Positions 56,019 to 64,000 are shown, counted from the stretch's first letter. The stretch is DNA of 64,000 nt from Pseudomonas chlororaphis (GCF_003731765.1 NZ_MOAL01000005.1:219896-283895), one strand, 5' to 3'. A program made the numbers and translations. Notes: generated by a model not told the origin, from the letters alone.

Positions 56019-56744
56019 GTGAACAAGTGGTGGGTTCCAGCTATTACAGCTCTGGCTTTGCTCAATGGTTGTGCCAGCGTGCAACGCGGCTCGATCCCCG
56101 TGGTGGATGCCGGTACTGCCGTGTCCAACAGCGAGCGGATTTCGGCCAATGGCGGCTTCCGCCAGACGACCATCAAGCGTCCGGCCCAGGCCCAGGCGAT
56201 TCCGGAAGATTCCGGCGTGGTGGTGATGGTCCCAGGTGGCGGCGCCACGACATCGGCACCGATCAGCACGGCGCCGATCACGCCGGGGCCAATTATCCCG
56301 GGCCCGGTGGATGCTGCGCCTATTCAGTCGGCACCGATCAACCAGGGCACCTACAACATGCCTTCCACGTCGGGCAGCATTCCTTCGTCGAGCGTCGGCG
56401 GTTTGTCCGCCGATGAGCAGTTGGATGGGCCGGTCCTGGCTTTGCTGACCACCGCACAGCAGCAGCAATCCAATGGCGACCTCAATGGTGCCTCCTCGAG
56501 CCTTGAGCGCGCCCAGCGCGTAGCGCCCCGCGAGCCGCAAGTGCTGTACCGCCTGGCTCAGGTGCGCATGGCCCAGGGGGACGCGGCCCAGGCTGAGCAG
56601 TTCGCCCGCCGTGGTCTGTCGTTCGCGGGTGGCCGTCCGGACCTGCAGGCCAGCCTTTGGGGTCTTATCGCCCAGGCGCGTGAGAAGCAAGGCGATGCCG
56701 CCGGCGCTGCTGCGGCGCGCCAGAAAGCCAAGGTTGCCTTGTGA
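56019..56744 (+). CDS. TPR lipoprotein
   Basis: A 241-residue lipoprotein starting at a GTG (56019). The signal MNKWWVPAITALALLNGC places the lipidated cysteine at 18. A low-complexity Pro/Ile/Thr-rich linker follows (TTSAPISTAPITPGPIIPGP), then TPR-like helices (AQQQQSNGDLNGASSSLERA and QVLYRLAQVRMAQGDAAQAE). Position directly after mrcB suggests a role with PBP1b, in the manner of lipoprotein activators; this is inference. It overlaps the YqcC gene by four bases. Confidence 0.88.
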   Translation: MNKWWVPAITALALLNGCASVQRGSIPVVDAGTAVSNSERISANGGFRQTTIKRPAQAQAIPEDSGVVVMVPGGGATTSAPISTAPITPGPIIPGPVDAAPIQSAPINQGTYNMPSTSGSIPSSSVGGLSADEQLDGPVLALLTTAQQQQSNGDLNGASSSLERAQRVAPREPQVLYRLAQVRMAQGDAAQAEQFARRGLSFAGGRPDLQASLWGLIAQAREKQGDAAGAAAARQKAKVAL

Positions 56745-57073
56745 TGGATGGGCGTTTCCTGCAGATTGCCGAGCAATTACTGCTGATCGAGCGGGAGTTG
56801 CGGGTGCAGGGCTGGTGGGACGAAGTCGCTCCAAGTGCCGAGGCCTTGTCCAGCCAGGAGCCCTTCAGTGTCGATACCCTGGATTTTGAACAGTGGCTGC
56901 AATGGATCTTCCTGCCGCGGATGAAGCACATCATCGAGCAGGATTTGCCCTTGCCCAATGCGTCGGGGATCCTCGCCATGGCCGAGATGGTGTATGCCCA
57001 GCGGCCGGGGCAGGGGGGCGAGCTACAGCGCCTGCTAGCGGAGTTCGATCGGTTGATCGGCGAAGCGGCCTGA
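56741..57073 (+). CDS. YqcC-family protein
   Basis: A 110-residue cytoplasmic protein of the YqcC/DUF446 family, with QLLLIERELRVQGWWDE and FEQWLQWIFLPRMKHIIE as the conserved helices. Function unknown. The start overlaps the lipoprotein stop (GTGATG), so mrcB, the lipoprotein and yqcC form one unit. Confidence 0.88.
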   Translation: MMDGRFLQIAEQLLLIERELRVQGWWDEVAPSAEALSSQEPFSVDTLDFEQWLQWIFLPRMKHIIEQDLPLPNASGILAMAEMVYAQRPGQGGELQRLLAEFDRLIGEAA

Positions 57074-57519
57074 GTCCGCCGGGTAGAAGCCGTGTGGTGA
57101 GCCTGTGAGGGTTCATCGCGCGGTTTCCTTTCGCAGGCGGCAAGTTGCAACAAGTTGTACAGGCCCGTAAGGGTTTTCTCCTGCTTTCTCATGCGCTTAG
57201 TTGTAATAAAGCTCAGAGATTACTTGACTTGGGCAGGACGAATCAGAACAATCCAAAGTCCGCTGTAGAGGGACTGCCAGAAGCAGACCCACTCAGCAGA
57301 TCATGAGGCGCACATCCGCGCCGACCTGCTACACCCGCAACGCGTTACCTCGCGCTGGGTGGGAAACCCCCGCAACACTTTGGGGCGCTCCCAATACTTG
57401 CTCAGTCAGTGCTGACGTAGTCGGCGACCACCGTCGCTCATGCTCTGCTGAGAAGTAAACCTATTAAGACCCGCCTCCTTTAATGAGGGCGGTATTCTGG
57501 CGTTTTAGAGGTGAACAAC
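57074..57519 (+). promoter_or_regulatory. Long leader region of the ilv operon
   Basis: About 445 bases without a convincing gene. A possible promoter is TTGACT at 57224-57229 with AACAAT at 57247-57252. Closer to ilvI a bulged hairpin, CCGCCTC at 57471-57477 with GAGGGCGG at 57485-57492, is followed by a weak T-rich stretch and could attenuate. A 51-codon frame from ATG 57303 has few Leu, Val or Ile codons, so it is not a classical leader peptide. Confidence 0.45.
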
Positions 57520-59244
57520 GTGGAGCTTTTATCTGGCGGTGAGATGCTCGTCCGCTTTTTGCGTGACGAAGGCGTCAAATATATCTATGGGTACCCGGGT
57601 GGTGCTCTTCTTCATGTCTACGATGCCCTGTTCAAAGAACCGGAAGTGACCCATATCCTGGTACGTCACGAGCAGGCTGCTACCCATATGGCTGACGGTT
57701 ATGCCCGTGCCACCGGTAAAGCCGGTGTGGTACTGGTGACTTCCGGCCCGGGCGCGACCAATGCCATTACCGGTATTGCCACCGCCTACATGGACTCGAT
57801 TCCGATGGTGATCATTTCCGGTCAGGTGCCCAGCACCATGGTCGGTACCGATGCGTTCCAGGAAACCGACATGATCGGTATCTCCCGGCCGATCGTGAAG
57901 CACAGCTTCATGGTCAAGCATGCTTCGGAAATCCCGGAAGTCATGAAGAAGGCTTTCTACCTGGCGCAATCCGGTCGTCCGGGCCCGGTGGTGGTCGATG
58001 TCCCTAAAGACATGACCAACCCGGCTGAAAAGTTCGAATACGTTTTCCCCAAGAAAGCCAAGCTGCGCTCCTACAGCCCAGCTGTGCGCGGTCACTCCGG
58101 GCAAATTCGCAAGGCAGCAGAAATGCTCCTGGCGGCCAAGCGTCCTGTGCTTTATGCAGGCGGCGGCGTGATCCTCGGTGGCGGTTCTGCGCCGCTGACC
58201 GAACTGGCCAAAATGCTCAACCTGCCGGTCACCAATACCTTGATGGGCCTGGGTGCCTATCCGGGTACCGACCGTCAATTCGTCGGCATGCTCGGTATGC
58301 ACGGCAGCTACACCGCCAACCTGACCATGCACCACGCTGACGTGATTCTGGCTGTTGGCGCGCGCTTCGACGACCGTGTAATCAACGGCCCGGCGAAGTT
58401 CTGCCCGAACGCCAAGATCATCCATGTCGATATCGACCCGGCGTCCATCTCCAAGACCATCAAGGCAGACGTGCCGATCGTGGGTCCTGTGGAGAGCGTG
58501 TTGACCGAAATGGTCGCGGCACTCAAGGACATCGGCGAGACCCCGAACAAAGACACGGTTGCCAGCTGGTGGAAGCAGATCGACGAGTGGCGCGGTGATC
58601 GCGGCCTGTTCCCTTACGACAAGGGCGACGGTAGCATCATCAAACCGCAAACCGTGATCGAAACCCTCTGCGAAGTGACCAAGGGCGATGCCTTTGTGAC
58701 CTCCGACGTGGGCCAGCACCAGATGTTCGCGGCGCAGTACTACCGGTTCAACAAGCCCAACCGTTGGATCAACTCGGGGGGCCTGGGCACCATGGGCTTC
58801 GGTTTCCCGGCGGCCATGGGCGTCAAGCTGAGCTTCCCTGAGTCCGATGTGGCCTGTGTCACTGGCGAAGGCAGTATCCAGATGAACATCCAGGAACTGT
58901 CGACCTGCCTGCAGTACGACTTGCCGGTCAAGATCGTCAACCTGAACAACGGTGCGCTGGGTATGGTGCGTCAGTGGCAGGACATGAACTACGGTAGCCG
59001 TCATTCGCACTCCTACATGGAATCGCTGCCTGACTTCGTCAAGCTGGCCGAGGCCTATGGTCACGTGGGCATGCGTATCACGTCGCTGAAGGATCTGAAG
59101 CCGAAGATGGAAGAAGCGTTCGCCATGAAAGATCGCCTGGTGTTCCTCGATATCCAGGTTGATACCAGCGAGCACGTCTACCCGATGCAGATCAAAGACG
59201 GCTCCATGCGCGATATGTGGCTGAGCAAGACGGAGCGTACTTAA
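57520..59244 (+). CDS. ilvI: Acetolactate synthase, large subunit
   Basis: First step of valine, leucine and isoleucine synthesis, ThDP-dependent. It has 574 residues from a GTG at 57520; AGAGGTG at 57506-57512 is its ribosome-binding site, so an upstream in-frame GTG at 57511 is unlikely. The catalytic glutamate is in LVRHEQAATHMADGYAR. FAD- and ThDP-binding blocks GLGTMGFGFPAAMGV and VACVTGEGSIQMN are intact. Co-transcribed with ilvH. Confidence 0.96.
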   Translation: MELLSGGEMLVRFLRDEGVKYIYGYPGGALLHVYDALFKEPEVTHILVRHEQAATHMADGYARATGKAGVVLVTSGPGATNAITGIATAYMDSIPMVIISGQVPSTMVGTDAFQETDMIGISRPIVKHSFMVKHASEIPEVMKKAFYLAQSGRPGPVVVDVPKDMTNPAEKFEYVFPKKAKLRSYSPAVRGHSGQIRKAAEMLLAAKRPVLYAGGGVILGGGSAPLTELAKMLNLPVTNTLMGLGAYPGTDRQFVGMLGMHGSYTANLTMHHADVILAVGARFDDRVINGPAKFCPNAKIIHVDIDPASISKTIKADVPIVGPVESVLTEMVAALKDIGETPNKDTVASWWKQIDEWRGDRGLFPYDKGDGSIIKPQTVIETLCEVTKGDAFVTSDVGQHQMFAAQYYRFNKPNRWINSGGLGTMGFGFPAAMGVKLSFPESDVACVTGEGSIQMNIQELSTCLQYDLPVKIVNLNNGALGMVRQWQDMNYGSRHSHSYMESLPDFVKLAEAYGHVGMRITSLKDLKPKMEEAFAMKDRLVFLDIQVDTSEHVYPMQIKDGSMRDMWLSKTERT

Positions 59245-59246
59245 TC

Positions 59247-59738
59247 ATGCGGCACATTATCTCCTTGCTTCTGGAAAACGAACCGGGCGCCTTGTCCCGC
59301 GTTGTCGGCCTGTTTTCCCAGCGTAACTACAACATCGAAAGCCTGACCGTGGCGCCGACCGAAGACCCGACCCTGTCGCGTCTGACCCTCACTACGGTAG
59401 GGCATGATGAGGTCATCGAGCAGATCACCAAGAACCTGAACAAGTTGATTGAGGTGGTCAAGCTGGTGGACCTGTCGGAAAGTGCTCATATCGAGCGCGA
59501 ACTGATGCTGGTCAAGATCAAGGCCACTGGCGCCCAGCGCGCCGAGGTCAAACGCACTACCGATATTTATCGTGGGCAGATCGTTGATGTCAGCGCCAGC
59601 GTGTATACCGTTCAACTGACCGGTACCAGCGACAAGCTCGACAGCTTCATTCAATCGATCGGCACCGCTTCGATTCTGGAAACAGTACGCAGTGGCGTCA
59701 CCGGGATTGCCCGTGGCGACAAAGTACTGAGCATCTAA
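59247..59738 (+). CDS. ilvH: Acetolactate synthase, regulatory subunit
   Basis: A 163-residue small subunit that gives valine feedback control. The N-terminal ACT domain (HIISLLLENEPGALSRVVGLFSQRNYNIESLTV) and second half (MLVKIKATGAQRAEVKRT...GQIVDVSASVYTVQLTG) are intact. The ATG at 59247 lies 2 bases after the ilvI stop. Confidence 0.96.
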   Translation: MRHIISLLLENEPGALSRVVGLFSQRNYNIESLTVAPTEDPTLSRLTLTTVGHDEVIEQITKNLNKLIEVVKLVDLSESAHIERELMLVKIKATGAQRAEVKRTTDIYRGQIVDVSASVYTVQLTGTSDKLDSFIQSIGTASILETVRSGVTGIARGDKVLSI

Positions 59739-59783
59739 CTCAAATTAGCGAATGGCCTGAACGGCCGGATATAGGGGAAATTC

Positions 59784-60800
59784 ATGAAAGTTTTCTACGA
59801 TAAAGACTGCGACCTGTCGATCATCCAGGGTAAGAAAGTTGCCATCATCGGTTACGGTTCCCAGGGGCACGCTCAAGCGTGCAACCTGAAAGACTCCGGC
59901 GTTGACGTGACCGTTGGCCTGCGCAAAGGCTCGGCTACCGTTGCCAAGGCTGAAGCCCACGGCCTGAAAGTGACTGACGTTGCTTCCGCTGTTGCTGCTG
60001 CCGACCTGGTCATGATCCTGACCCCGGACGAGTTCCAGTCCTCGCTGTACAAGAACGAAATCGAGCCGAACATCAAGAAAGGCGCCACCCTGGCCTTCTC
60101 CCACGGCTTCGCGATCCACTACAACCAGGTTGTGCCGCGCGCTGACCTCGACGTGATCATGATCGCGCCGAAAGCCCCGGGCCACACCGTGCGTTCCGAG
60201 TTCGTGAAGGGCGGCGGTATTCCTGACCTGATCGCTATCTACCAGGACGCTTCCGGCAACGCCAAGAACGTTGCTCTGTCCTACGCAGCTGGCGTGGGCG
60301 GCGGCCGTACCGGCATCATCGAAACCACCTTCAAGGACGAGACTGAAACCGACCTGTTCGGCGAGCAAGCTGTTCTGTGTGGCGGTACCGTTGAGCTGGT
60401 CAAAGCCGGTTTCGAAACCCTGGTTGAAGCTGGCTACGCGCCGGAAATGGCCTACTTCGAATGCCTGCACGAACTGAAGCTGATCGTTGACCTCATGTAC
60501 GAAGGCGGTATCGCCAACATGAACTACTCGATCTCCAACAACGCCGAGTACGGCGAGTACGTGACCGGCCCAGAAGTGATCAACGCCGAATCCCGTCAAG
60601 CCATGCGCAACGCTCTGAAGCGCATCCAAGACGGCGAGTACGCCAAGATGTTCATCAGCGAAGGTGCTACCGGCTACCCATCGATGACCGCCAAGCGTCG
60701 TAACAACGCTGCTCACGGTATCGAAGTCATCGGCGAGCAACTGCGTTCGATGATGCCGTGGATCGGTGCCAACAAGATCGTCGACAAAGCCAAGAACTAA
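59784..60800 (+). CDS. ilvC: Ketol-acid reductoisomerase
   Basis: Converts acetolactate to dihydroxyisovalerate with NADPH and Mg. It has 338 residues, the short class I form. The Rossmann motif IIGYGSQGHAQACNLKDSG and the NADP-contact GLRKGS are at the N terminus. Metal ligands lie in DETETDLFGEQAVLCGG and AYFECLHELKLIVDL. AGGGGAAA precedes the start. Codon use is notably biased towards highly expressed genes. Confidence 0.97.
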   Translation: MKVFYDKDCDLSIIQGKKVAIIGYGSQGHAQACNLKDSGVDVTVGLRKGSATVAKAEAHGLKVTDVASAVAAADLVMILTPDEFQSSLYKNEIEPNIKKGATLAFSHGFAIHYNQVVPRADLDVIMIAPKAPGHTVRSEFVKGGGIPDLIAIYQDASGNAKNVALSYAAGVGGGRTGIIETTFKDETETDLFGEQAVLCGGTVELVKAGFETLVEAGYAPEMAYFECLHELKLIVDLMYEGGIANMNYSISNNAEYGEYVTGPEVINAESRQAMRNALKRIQDGEYAKMFISEGATGYPSMTAKRRNNAAHGIEVIGEQLRSMMPWIGANKIVDKAKN

Positions 60801-60818
60801 GTTCGAGACTTGTCAGGG

Positions 60819-60844
60819 AAAACGCGGCTTCGGCCGCGTTTTTT
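60819..60844 (+). terminator. ilvC terminator
   Basis: AACGCGGC at 60821-60828 pairs with GCCGCGTT at 60833-60840 around a TTCG tetraloop, followed by T4. It lies 18 bases after the ilvC stop. Confidence 0.94.
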
Positions 60845-60946
60845 CGTTTGGGCGGACAGGTTCTGGTATAAAGCTGCATCCCTTGTGGCTGAGTCAGGCC
60901 CTTGGGTGCCGTCGAAATTTTTCACACCCGTTGCAAGGTAATGTCC

Positions 60947-61804
60947 ATGAGCGAACGTCCCGAAGAGCCAAACCAGGCCTCTGACGCCGAAAGCCTGCTG
61001 CCCATCGATGAACATGTCGAAGAAGGGCATGACGCGGAAGGCCGTAAAGTCCGGCATCGTGGTATCTATCTGCTGCCGAATCTGTTCACCACTGCGAACC
61101 TGTTCGCGGGGTTCTATTCCATCATCAATTCCATGAGTGCCCAGAGTGCCTTGAGCGCCGGGGACTCAGCGTCTGCGAGCAAGTACTTCGCGTTTGCTGC
61201 GATCGCGATTTTCGTGGCCATGGTGCTCGATGGTCTGGACGGGCGCGTCGCTCGGATGACCAATACCCAGAGCGCCTTTGGTGCCGAGTATGACTCGCTG
61301 TCTGACATGGTTGCGTTCGGCGTCGCGCCAGCACTGCTGGCTTTCGGTTGGGCCTTGGGCGACATGGGTAAGGTCGGCTGGATGGTCGCCTTCATCTATG
61401 TAGCAGGAGCGGCGCTGCGTCTGGCGCGCTTCAACACTCAAGTGGGGACGGCGGACAAGCGCTACTTCATCGGCCTGGCCAGTCCGGCGGCAGCGGGTGT
61501 GGTGGCCGGTATTGTCTGGGCGTTCAGTGACTACGGTATCCAGGGTTCGAAGATGTCATTCCTGGTGGCGCTGATGGTGGCGGCTGCGGGCATGCTGATG
61601 GTCAGCAATATCAAGTACAACAGCTTCAAGGATCTGGATCTGAAGGGGCGTGTACCCTTTGTTGCGATCCTGGCGGTGGTATTGGTGTTCGCCGTGGTGT
61701 TCAGCGATCCTCCGCGTATTTTGCTGCTGATCTTCCTGGTCTACGCGGCTTCGGGTCCGATCCAGTATTTATTGCACCTGCGTCGTCGCAAAAGCGTCGA
61801 GTGA
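60947..61804 (+). CDS. pssA: CDP-diacylglycerol--serine O-phosphatidyltransferase
   Basis: Makes phosphatidylserine in the inner membrane. It has 285 residues from the ATG at 60947; AAGG at 60935-60938 is well spaced for it and too close to an ATG at 60941. The CDP-alcohol phosphotransferase motif DGLDGRVARMTNTQSAFGAEYDSLSD is present. About eight membrane segments follow an acidic N-terminal tail. This is the type II (membrane-integral) PssA. The sequence ilvC-pssA-msrP is usual in the genus. Confidence 0.95.
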   Translation: MSERPEEPNQASDAESLLPIDEHVEEGHDAEGRKVRHRGIYLLPNLFTTANLFAGFYSIINSMSAQSALSAGDSASASKYFAFAAIAIFVAMVLDGLDGRVARMTNTQSAFGAEYDSLSDMVAFGVAPALLAFGWALGDMGKVGWMVAFIYVAGAALRLARFNTQVGTADKRYFIGLASPAAAGVVAGIVWAFSDYGIQGSKMSFLVALMVAAAGMLMVSNIKYNSFKDLDLKGRVPFVAILAVVLVFAVVFSDPPRILLLIFLVYAASGPIQYLLHLRRRKSVE

Positions 61805-61819
61805 TGTAATTTCCCCCAT

Positions 61820-61863
61820 ACTCCGCAGTCTATTGGTACATCTGTCCTCCAATACTGCGGAGT
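61820..61863 (+). promoter_or_regulatory. Hairpin that covers the msrP ribosome-binding site
   Basis: ACTCCGCAG (61820-61828) and TATTGG (61831-61836) pair with CCAATA (61849-61854) and CTGCGGAGT (61855-61863), leaving a 2-base bulge and a 12-base loop. The GGAG at 61859-61862, five bases before the msrP ATG, lies inside the 3' arm and pairs with CTCC in the 5' arm. No T run follows, so it is not a terminator. Confidence 0.75.
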
Positions 61864-61867
61864 TGCC

Positions 61868-62881
61868 ATGTTGATCAAAGTCTCCAAATCGTCTGACTGT
61901 AAAGAGTCGGATGTCACGCCAGAATCCCTCTATTTTTCTCGTCGCAGTCTGTTGGGCGGCGCCGTCGCCGGTTTGGCACTGGGCAGCGTGCCAGGGTGGG
62001 CGATTGCCGACGAAGTGGCGCGCTATGCCGACGTCGAGCCGGGCAAGGCGCCTGCATGGTTCACCGAAAAGCTGCCGGCCACTCAATGGCAGGCTGTTAC
62101 GGTCAAGAACGAGGCAATCACGCCGTTCAAGGATGCGACGCACTACAACAACTTCTATGAATTCGGTACCGACAAGGGGGATCCGGCGGCTAACGCGGGT
62201 TCACTAAAGACTGAGCCTTGGAGTGTTGTTGTCGACGGGGAAGTGGGTAAGCCCGGTCGTTATGCGTTGGAAGACTTCATGAAGCCTTATAAACTGGAAG
62301 AGCGGATTTACCGTCTGCGCTGTGTCGAGGCGTGGTCAATGGTGATTCCCTGGATCGGCTTCCCCATTTCGGCGTTGCTCAAGCAAGTGGAGCCAACGTC
62401 CAAAGCCAAGTTCATTCGTTTTGAAACGCTCCAGGATCCCAAAAGCATGCCGGGCCAGCGCTCGGGTTTCGCCTTGATTGATTGGCCTTACGTAGAAGGG
62501 CTGCGGCTGGACGAGGCGATGAATCCGTTGGCGATTCTTGCGGTGGGTATGTATGGGCGTGAACTGCCTAACCAGAATGGTGCGCCACTGCGTTTGGTTG
62601 TTCCGTGGAAATATGGCTTCAAGAGCGTGAAGTCCATCGTGCGTATCAGTCTGGTGGCCGAGCAACCCAAGACCACTTGGCAAAGCATTGCTGCCGATGA
62701 GTATGGGTTCTACGCCAACGTGAACCCGACAGTCGATCACCCTCGCTGGACCCAGGCGCGCGAACGTCGGCTACCCAGCAGTCTGTTTAGCCCTAACGTG
62801 CGTGAGACGCAGATGTTCAACGGCTACTCGGATGAAGTGGCTGCTTTATACAGTGGGCTGGATCTGCGGAAGAACTACTGA
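61868..62881 (+). CDS. msrP: Periplasmic methionine sulfoxide reductase, catalytic subunit MsrP
   Basis: A molybdopterin enzyme that repairs methionine sulfoxide in periplasmic proteins. It has 337 residues with a Tat signal (SRRSLLGGAVAGLALG). The Mo-ligand cysteine is in YRLRCVEAWSMVIPW. GAPLRLVVPWKYGFKSVKSI is typical of the fold. The GGAG ribosome-binding site lies in a strong hairpin. It overlaps msrQ by one base (TGATG). Confidence 0.95.
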   Translation: MLIKVSKSSDCKESDVTPESLYFSRRSLLGGAVAGLALGSVPGWAIADEVARYADVEPGKAPAWFTEKLPATQWQAVTVKNEAITPFKDATHYNNFYEFGTDKGDPAANAGSLKTEPWSVVVDGEVGKPGRYALEDFMKPYKLEERIYRLRCVEAWSMVIPWIGFPISALLKQVEPTSKAKFIRFETLQDPKSMPGQRSGFALIDWPYVEGLRLDEAMNPLAILAVGMYGRELPNQNGAPLRLVVPWKYGFKSVKSIVRISLVAEQPKTTWQSIAADEYGFYANVNPTVDHPRWTQARERRLPSSLFSPNVRETQMFNGYSDEVAALYSGLDLRKNY

Positions 62882-63501
62882 TGCGTTATCCACTTTGGCG
62901 TGTGGGCGTTTTTATCGCGGCAGCGATATGGCCGTTGTTTTGGTTGTTTCAAGCCTTGGCGTCTGCTTTGGGGCCGGACCCGGGGAAGGTGCTGGTCGAT
63001 CGTCTGGGGTTGGGGACGTTGATCCTGTTGTTGGTGACCCTGAGCATGACGCCGTTGCAAAAGCTAACGGGGTGGGCTGGGTGGATCGCGGTGCGGCGCC
63101 AAGTGGGCTTGTGGTGTTTCGCTTATGTGGTCCTGCATTTGAGCGCTTACGCGGCGTTTATTCTTGGGTGGGATTGGTCGCAGCTAGGCGTGGAGTTGCG
63201 TAAGCGGCCGTACATTATTGTCGGTAGCCTCGGTTTCCTTTGTTTGCTCGCTTTGGCGGTAACGTCCAATCGTTACAGTCAGCGTCGACTTGGAGTGCGC
63301 TGGAAGAAGTTGCATCGACTGGTTTACTTGATTCTCGGGTTGGGGTTGCTGCACATGCTCTGGATTGTTCGGGCTGATCTCAAGGAGTGGGCTATCTATG
63401 CCTTTATAGGAGCCTTGTTATTGCTGTTGCGTGTGCCGCCAGTGACTCGACGAATTCCTCGTTTGATCGCTAAAAAAGCATCTTCTGCAACAAAAGTGTA
63501 A
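62881..63501 (+). CDS. msrQ: MsrP haem-binding membrane subunit MsrQ
   Basis: A 206-residue b-type haem protein with about six membrane segments that passes electrons from the respiratory chain to MsrP. The ferric-reductase-like core is visible: RRQVGLWCFAYVVLHLSAYAAF and WKKLHRLVYLILGLGLLHMLW, whose histidines are the likely haem ligands. Coupled to msrP. Confidence 0.93.
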   Translation: MRYPLWRVGVFIAAAIWPLFWLFQALASALGPDPGKVLVDRLGLGTLILLLVTLSMTPLQKLTGWAGWIAVRRQVGLWCFAYVVLHLSAYAAFILGWDWSQLGVELRKRPYIIVGSLGFLCLLALAVTSNRYSQRRLGVRWKKLHRLVYLILGLGLLHMLWIVRADLKEWAIYAFIGALLLLLRVPPVTRRIPRLIAKKASSATKV

Positions 63502-63508
63502 TTAGGTG

Positions 63509-63536
63509 TTGACGGCAGATTCTATGGGCCTATAAT
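63509..63536 (+). promoter_or_regulatory. rRNA operon promoter 1
   Basis: TTGACG at 63509-63514 and TATAAT at 63531-63536, 16-base spacer, followed by the GC-rich TCGCCCCAC. It is the most distal of three tandem promoters. Confidence 0.8.
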
Positions 63537-63711
63537 TCGCCCCACTTCCGGCGCAGTCGAAACGGAAAACTCCTTGAAGCTCAACGAGTTACGCAGTTTT
63601 CGACAGCGACTTGCTTCAGTTCATCGAAGCCCAGAAGGAGTTGGTAGAGCGGTTTAGTTAGGCTCTATTAACGTTTCGATCTTCTCGGTCGAAAGCGGAG
63701 AAAAAGAGGTG

Positions 63712-63739
63712 TTGACAGCAGCGTGCAACGCTGTAGAAT
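63712..63739 (+). promoter_or_regulatory. rRNA operon promoter 2
   Basis: TTGACA at 63712-63717 and TAGAAT at 63734-63739 with a 16-base spacer and a GC-rich discriminator (TCGCCTCCCGC). Confidence 0.88.
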
Positions 63740-63821
63740 TCGCCTCCCGCTAACGAGTGATCGGAAGCGCAAGTGGTTGAAGTTGTTAAGGAAATCCTTG
63801 AAAACTTCTGAAAATAATCAC

Positions 63822-63849
63822 TTGACAGCAAATGAGGCTGCTGTAGAAT
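63822..63849 (+). promoter_or_regulatory. rRNA operon promoter 3
   Basis: TTGACA at 63822-63827 and TAGAAT at 63844-63849 with a 16-base spacer, followed by GCGCGCCTC. The discriminator closely matches that of the tRNA promoter at 14642. Confidence 0.9.
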
Positions 63850-63858
63850 GCGCGCCTC

Positions 63859-63897
63859 GGTTGAGATGAAAGATCTTAACCAACCGCTCTTTAACAA
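63859..63897 (+). promoter_or_regulatory. rRNA antitermination leader: boxB and boxA
   Basis: GGTTGAGAT at 63859-63867 and ATCTTAACC at 63872-63880 form a 9-bp hairpin with loop GAAAG (boxB-like). GCTCTTTAACAA at 63886-63897 matches the rrn boxA consensus. This shows that the window ends in the leader of an rRNA operon, with 16S rRNA beginning downstream of position 64000. Confidence 0.9.
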
Positions 63898-64000
63898 CTG
63901 AATCAAGCAATTCGTGTGGGTGCTTGTGGAGTCAGACTGATAGTCAACAGATTATCAGCATCACAAGTTACTCCGCGAGAAATCAAAGATGTAACCAACG
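63898..64000 (+). other. Pre-16S leader (end of window)
   Basis: The stretch after boxA, including a GTGTGGGTGCTTGTGG run like boxC, is leader sequence. The typical 16S start (AGAGTTTGATC) is not reached within the window, so no rRNA gene is annotated. Confidence 0.75.

Noticed and set aside
53618..56281. Open frame of 887 codons on the minus strand across mrcB
   Set aside because: Antisense to a complete PBP1B with all catalytic motifs; the composition reflects codon bias of the true gene.
57303..57458. A 51-codon frame in the ilv leader as a possible attenuator peptide
   Set aside because: Few branched-chain codons and no ribosome-binding site; does not fit a leader peptide.
57529..59175. 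Open frame of 548 codons on the minus strand across ilvI
   Set aside because: Shadow of ilvI, which is complete; no start signal or recognisable domain.

Overview
The window is chromosomal DNA of a Pseudomonas, most likely the P. fluorescens group. It is GC-rich, has Pseudomonas-type REP repeats, and keeps gene orders typical of the genus: ileS-lspA-fkpB-ispH, panB-panC-pgi-acs, cbrA-cbrB-crcZ-pcnB and dksA-gluQ. It also carries the Pseudomonas small RNAs CrcZ and PrrF. Coding density is high and I see no prophage, transposase, integron or CRISPR array.

Layout. 1-2.5 kb: end of ileS, then lspA, fkpB, ispH. 2.5-8.8 kb: a minor-pilin block (fimT-like, pilV, pilW, pilX, a 121-residue unknown, pilE), thiO and the sigma54 activator pilR. 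8.9-15.2 kb: bamD, rluD, pgeF, heat-shock clpB, then tRNA-Asn, -Pro, -Lys and a second, identical tRNA-Pro. 15.3-19.3 kb: ndh and small conserved genes. 19.2-22.9 kb: yacG, coaE, pilD, pilC and pilA. 23-29 kb: a BON-domain gene with a complete sigma54-type promoter region, a large DUF748 protein, a methyltransferase and an MpaB-family protein. 28.7-37 kb: acs, pgi, a broken panD, panC, panB, folK, pcnB. 37-43.8 kb: CrcZ sRNA, cbrB, cbrA, cbrX, gluQ, dksA. 44-50 kb: aminotransferase, sfsA, Rieske protein and a Fur-boxed haem ABC transporter. 50-57 kb: PrrF sRNA, a cyclic-nucleotide-binding protein, a TfoX C-terminal-like protein, a pentapeptide-repeat protein, a kinase-like ATPase, PBP1b and a TPR lipoprotein. 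57-64 kb: ilvI-ilvH-ilvC, pssA, msrP-msrQ, and the triple promoter plus antitermination leader of an rRNA operon whose 16S gene lies just beyond the window.

How the parts fit. Carbon control: CbrA/CbrB drives crcZ through a CbrB site and a sigma54 promoter, both visible here; the RNA carries six clusters of the A-rich motifs that bind Hfq/Crc. Iron and haem: Fur boxes precede the haem uptake operon and prrF. Type IV pilus: the structural pilins, PilC, PilD, PilR and a sigma54 promoter for pilA are intact, but pilB, pilY1 and pilS are missing from their usual places, which suggests a pilus system being lost or rewired. Coenzyme A: panB and panC are intact but panD survives only as a frameshifted 3' remnant, so beta-alanine must come from elsewhere.

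The observations I rank highest are the panD pseudogene, the BON-gene promoter (palindrome, IHF site, -24/-12 element), the gapped pilus system, the hairpin that buries the msrP ribosome-binding site, and the duplicated tRNA-Pro behind a terminator.
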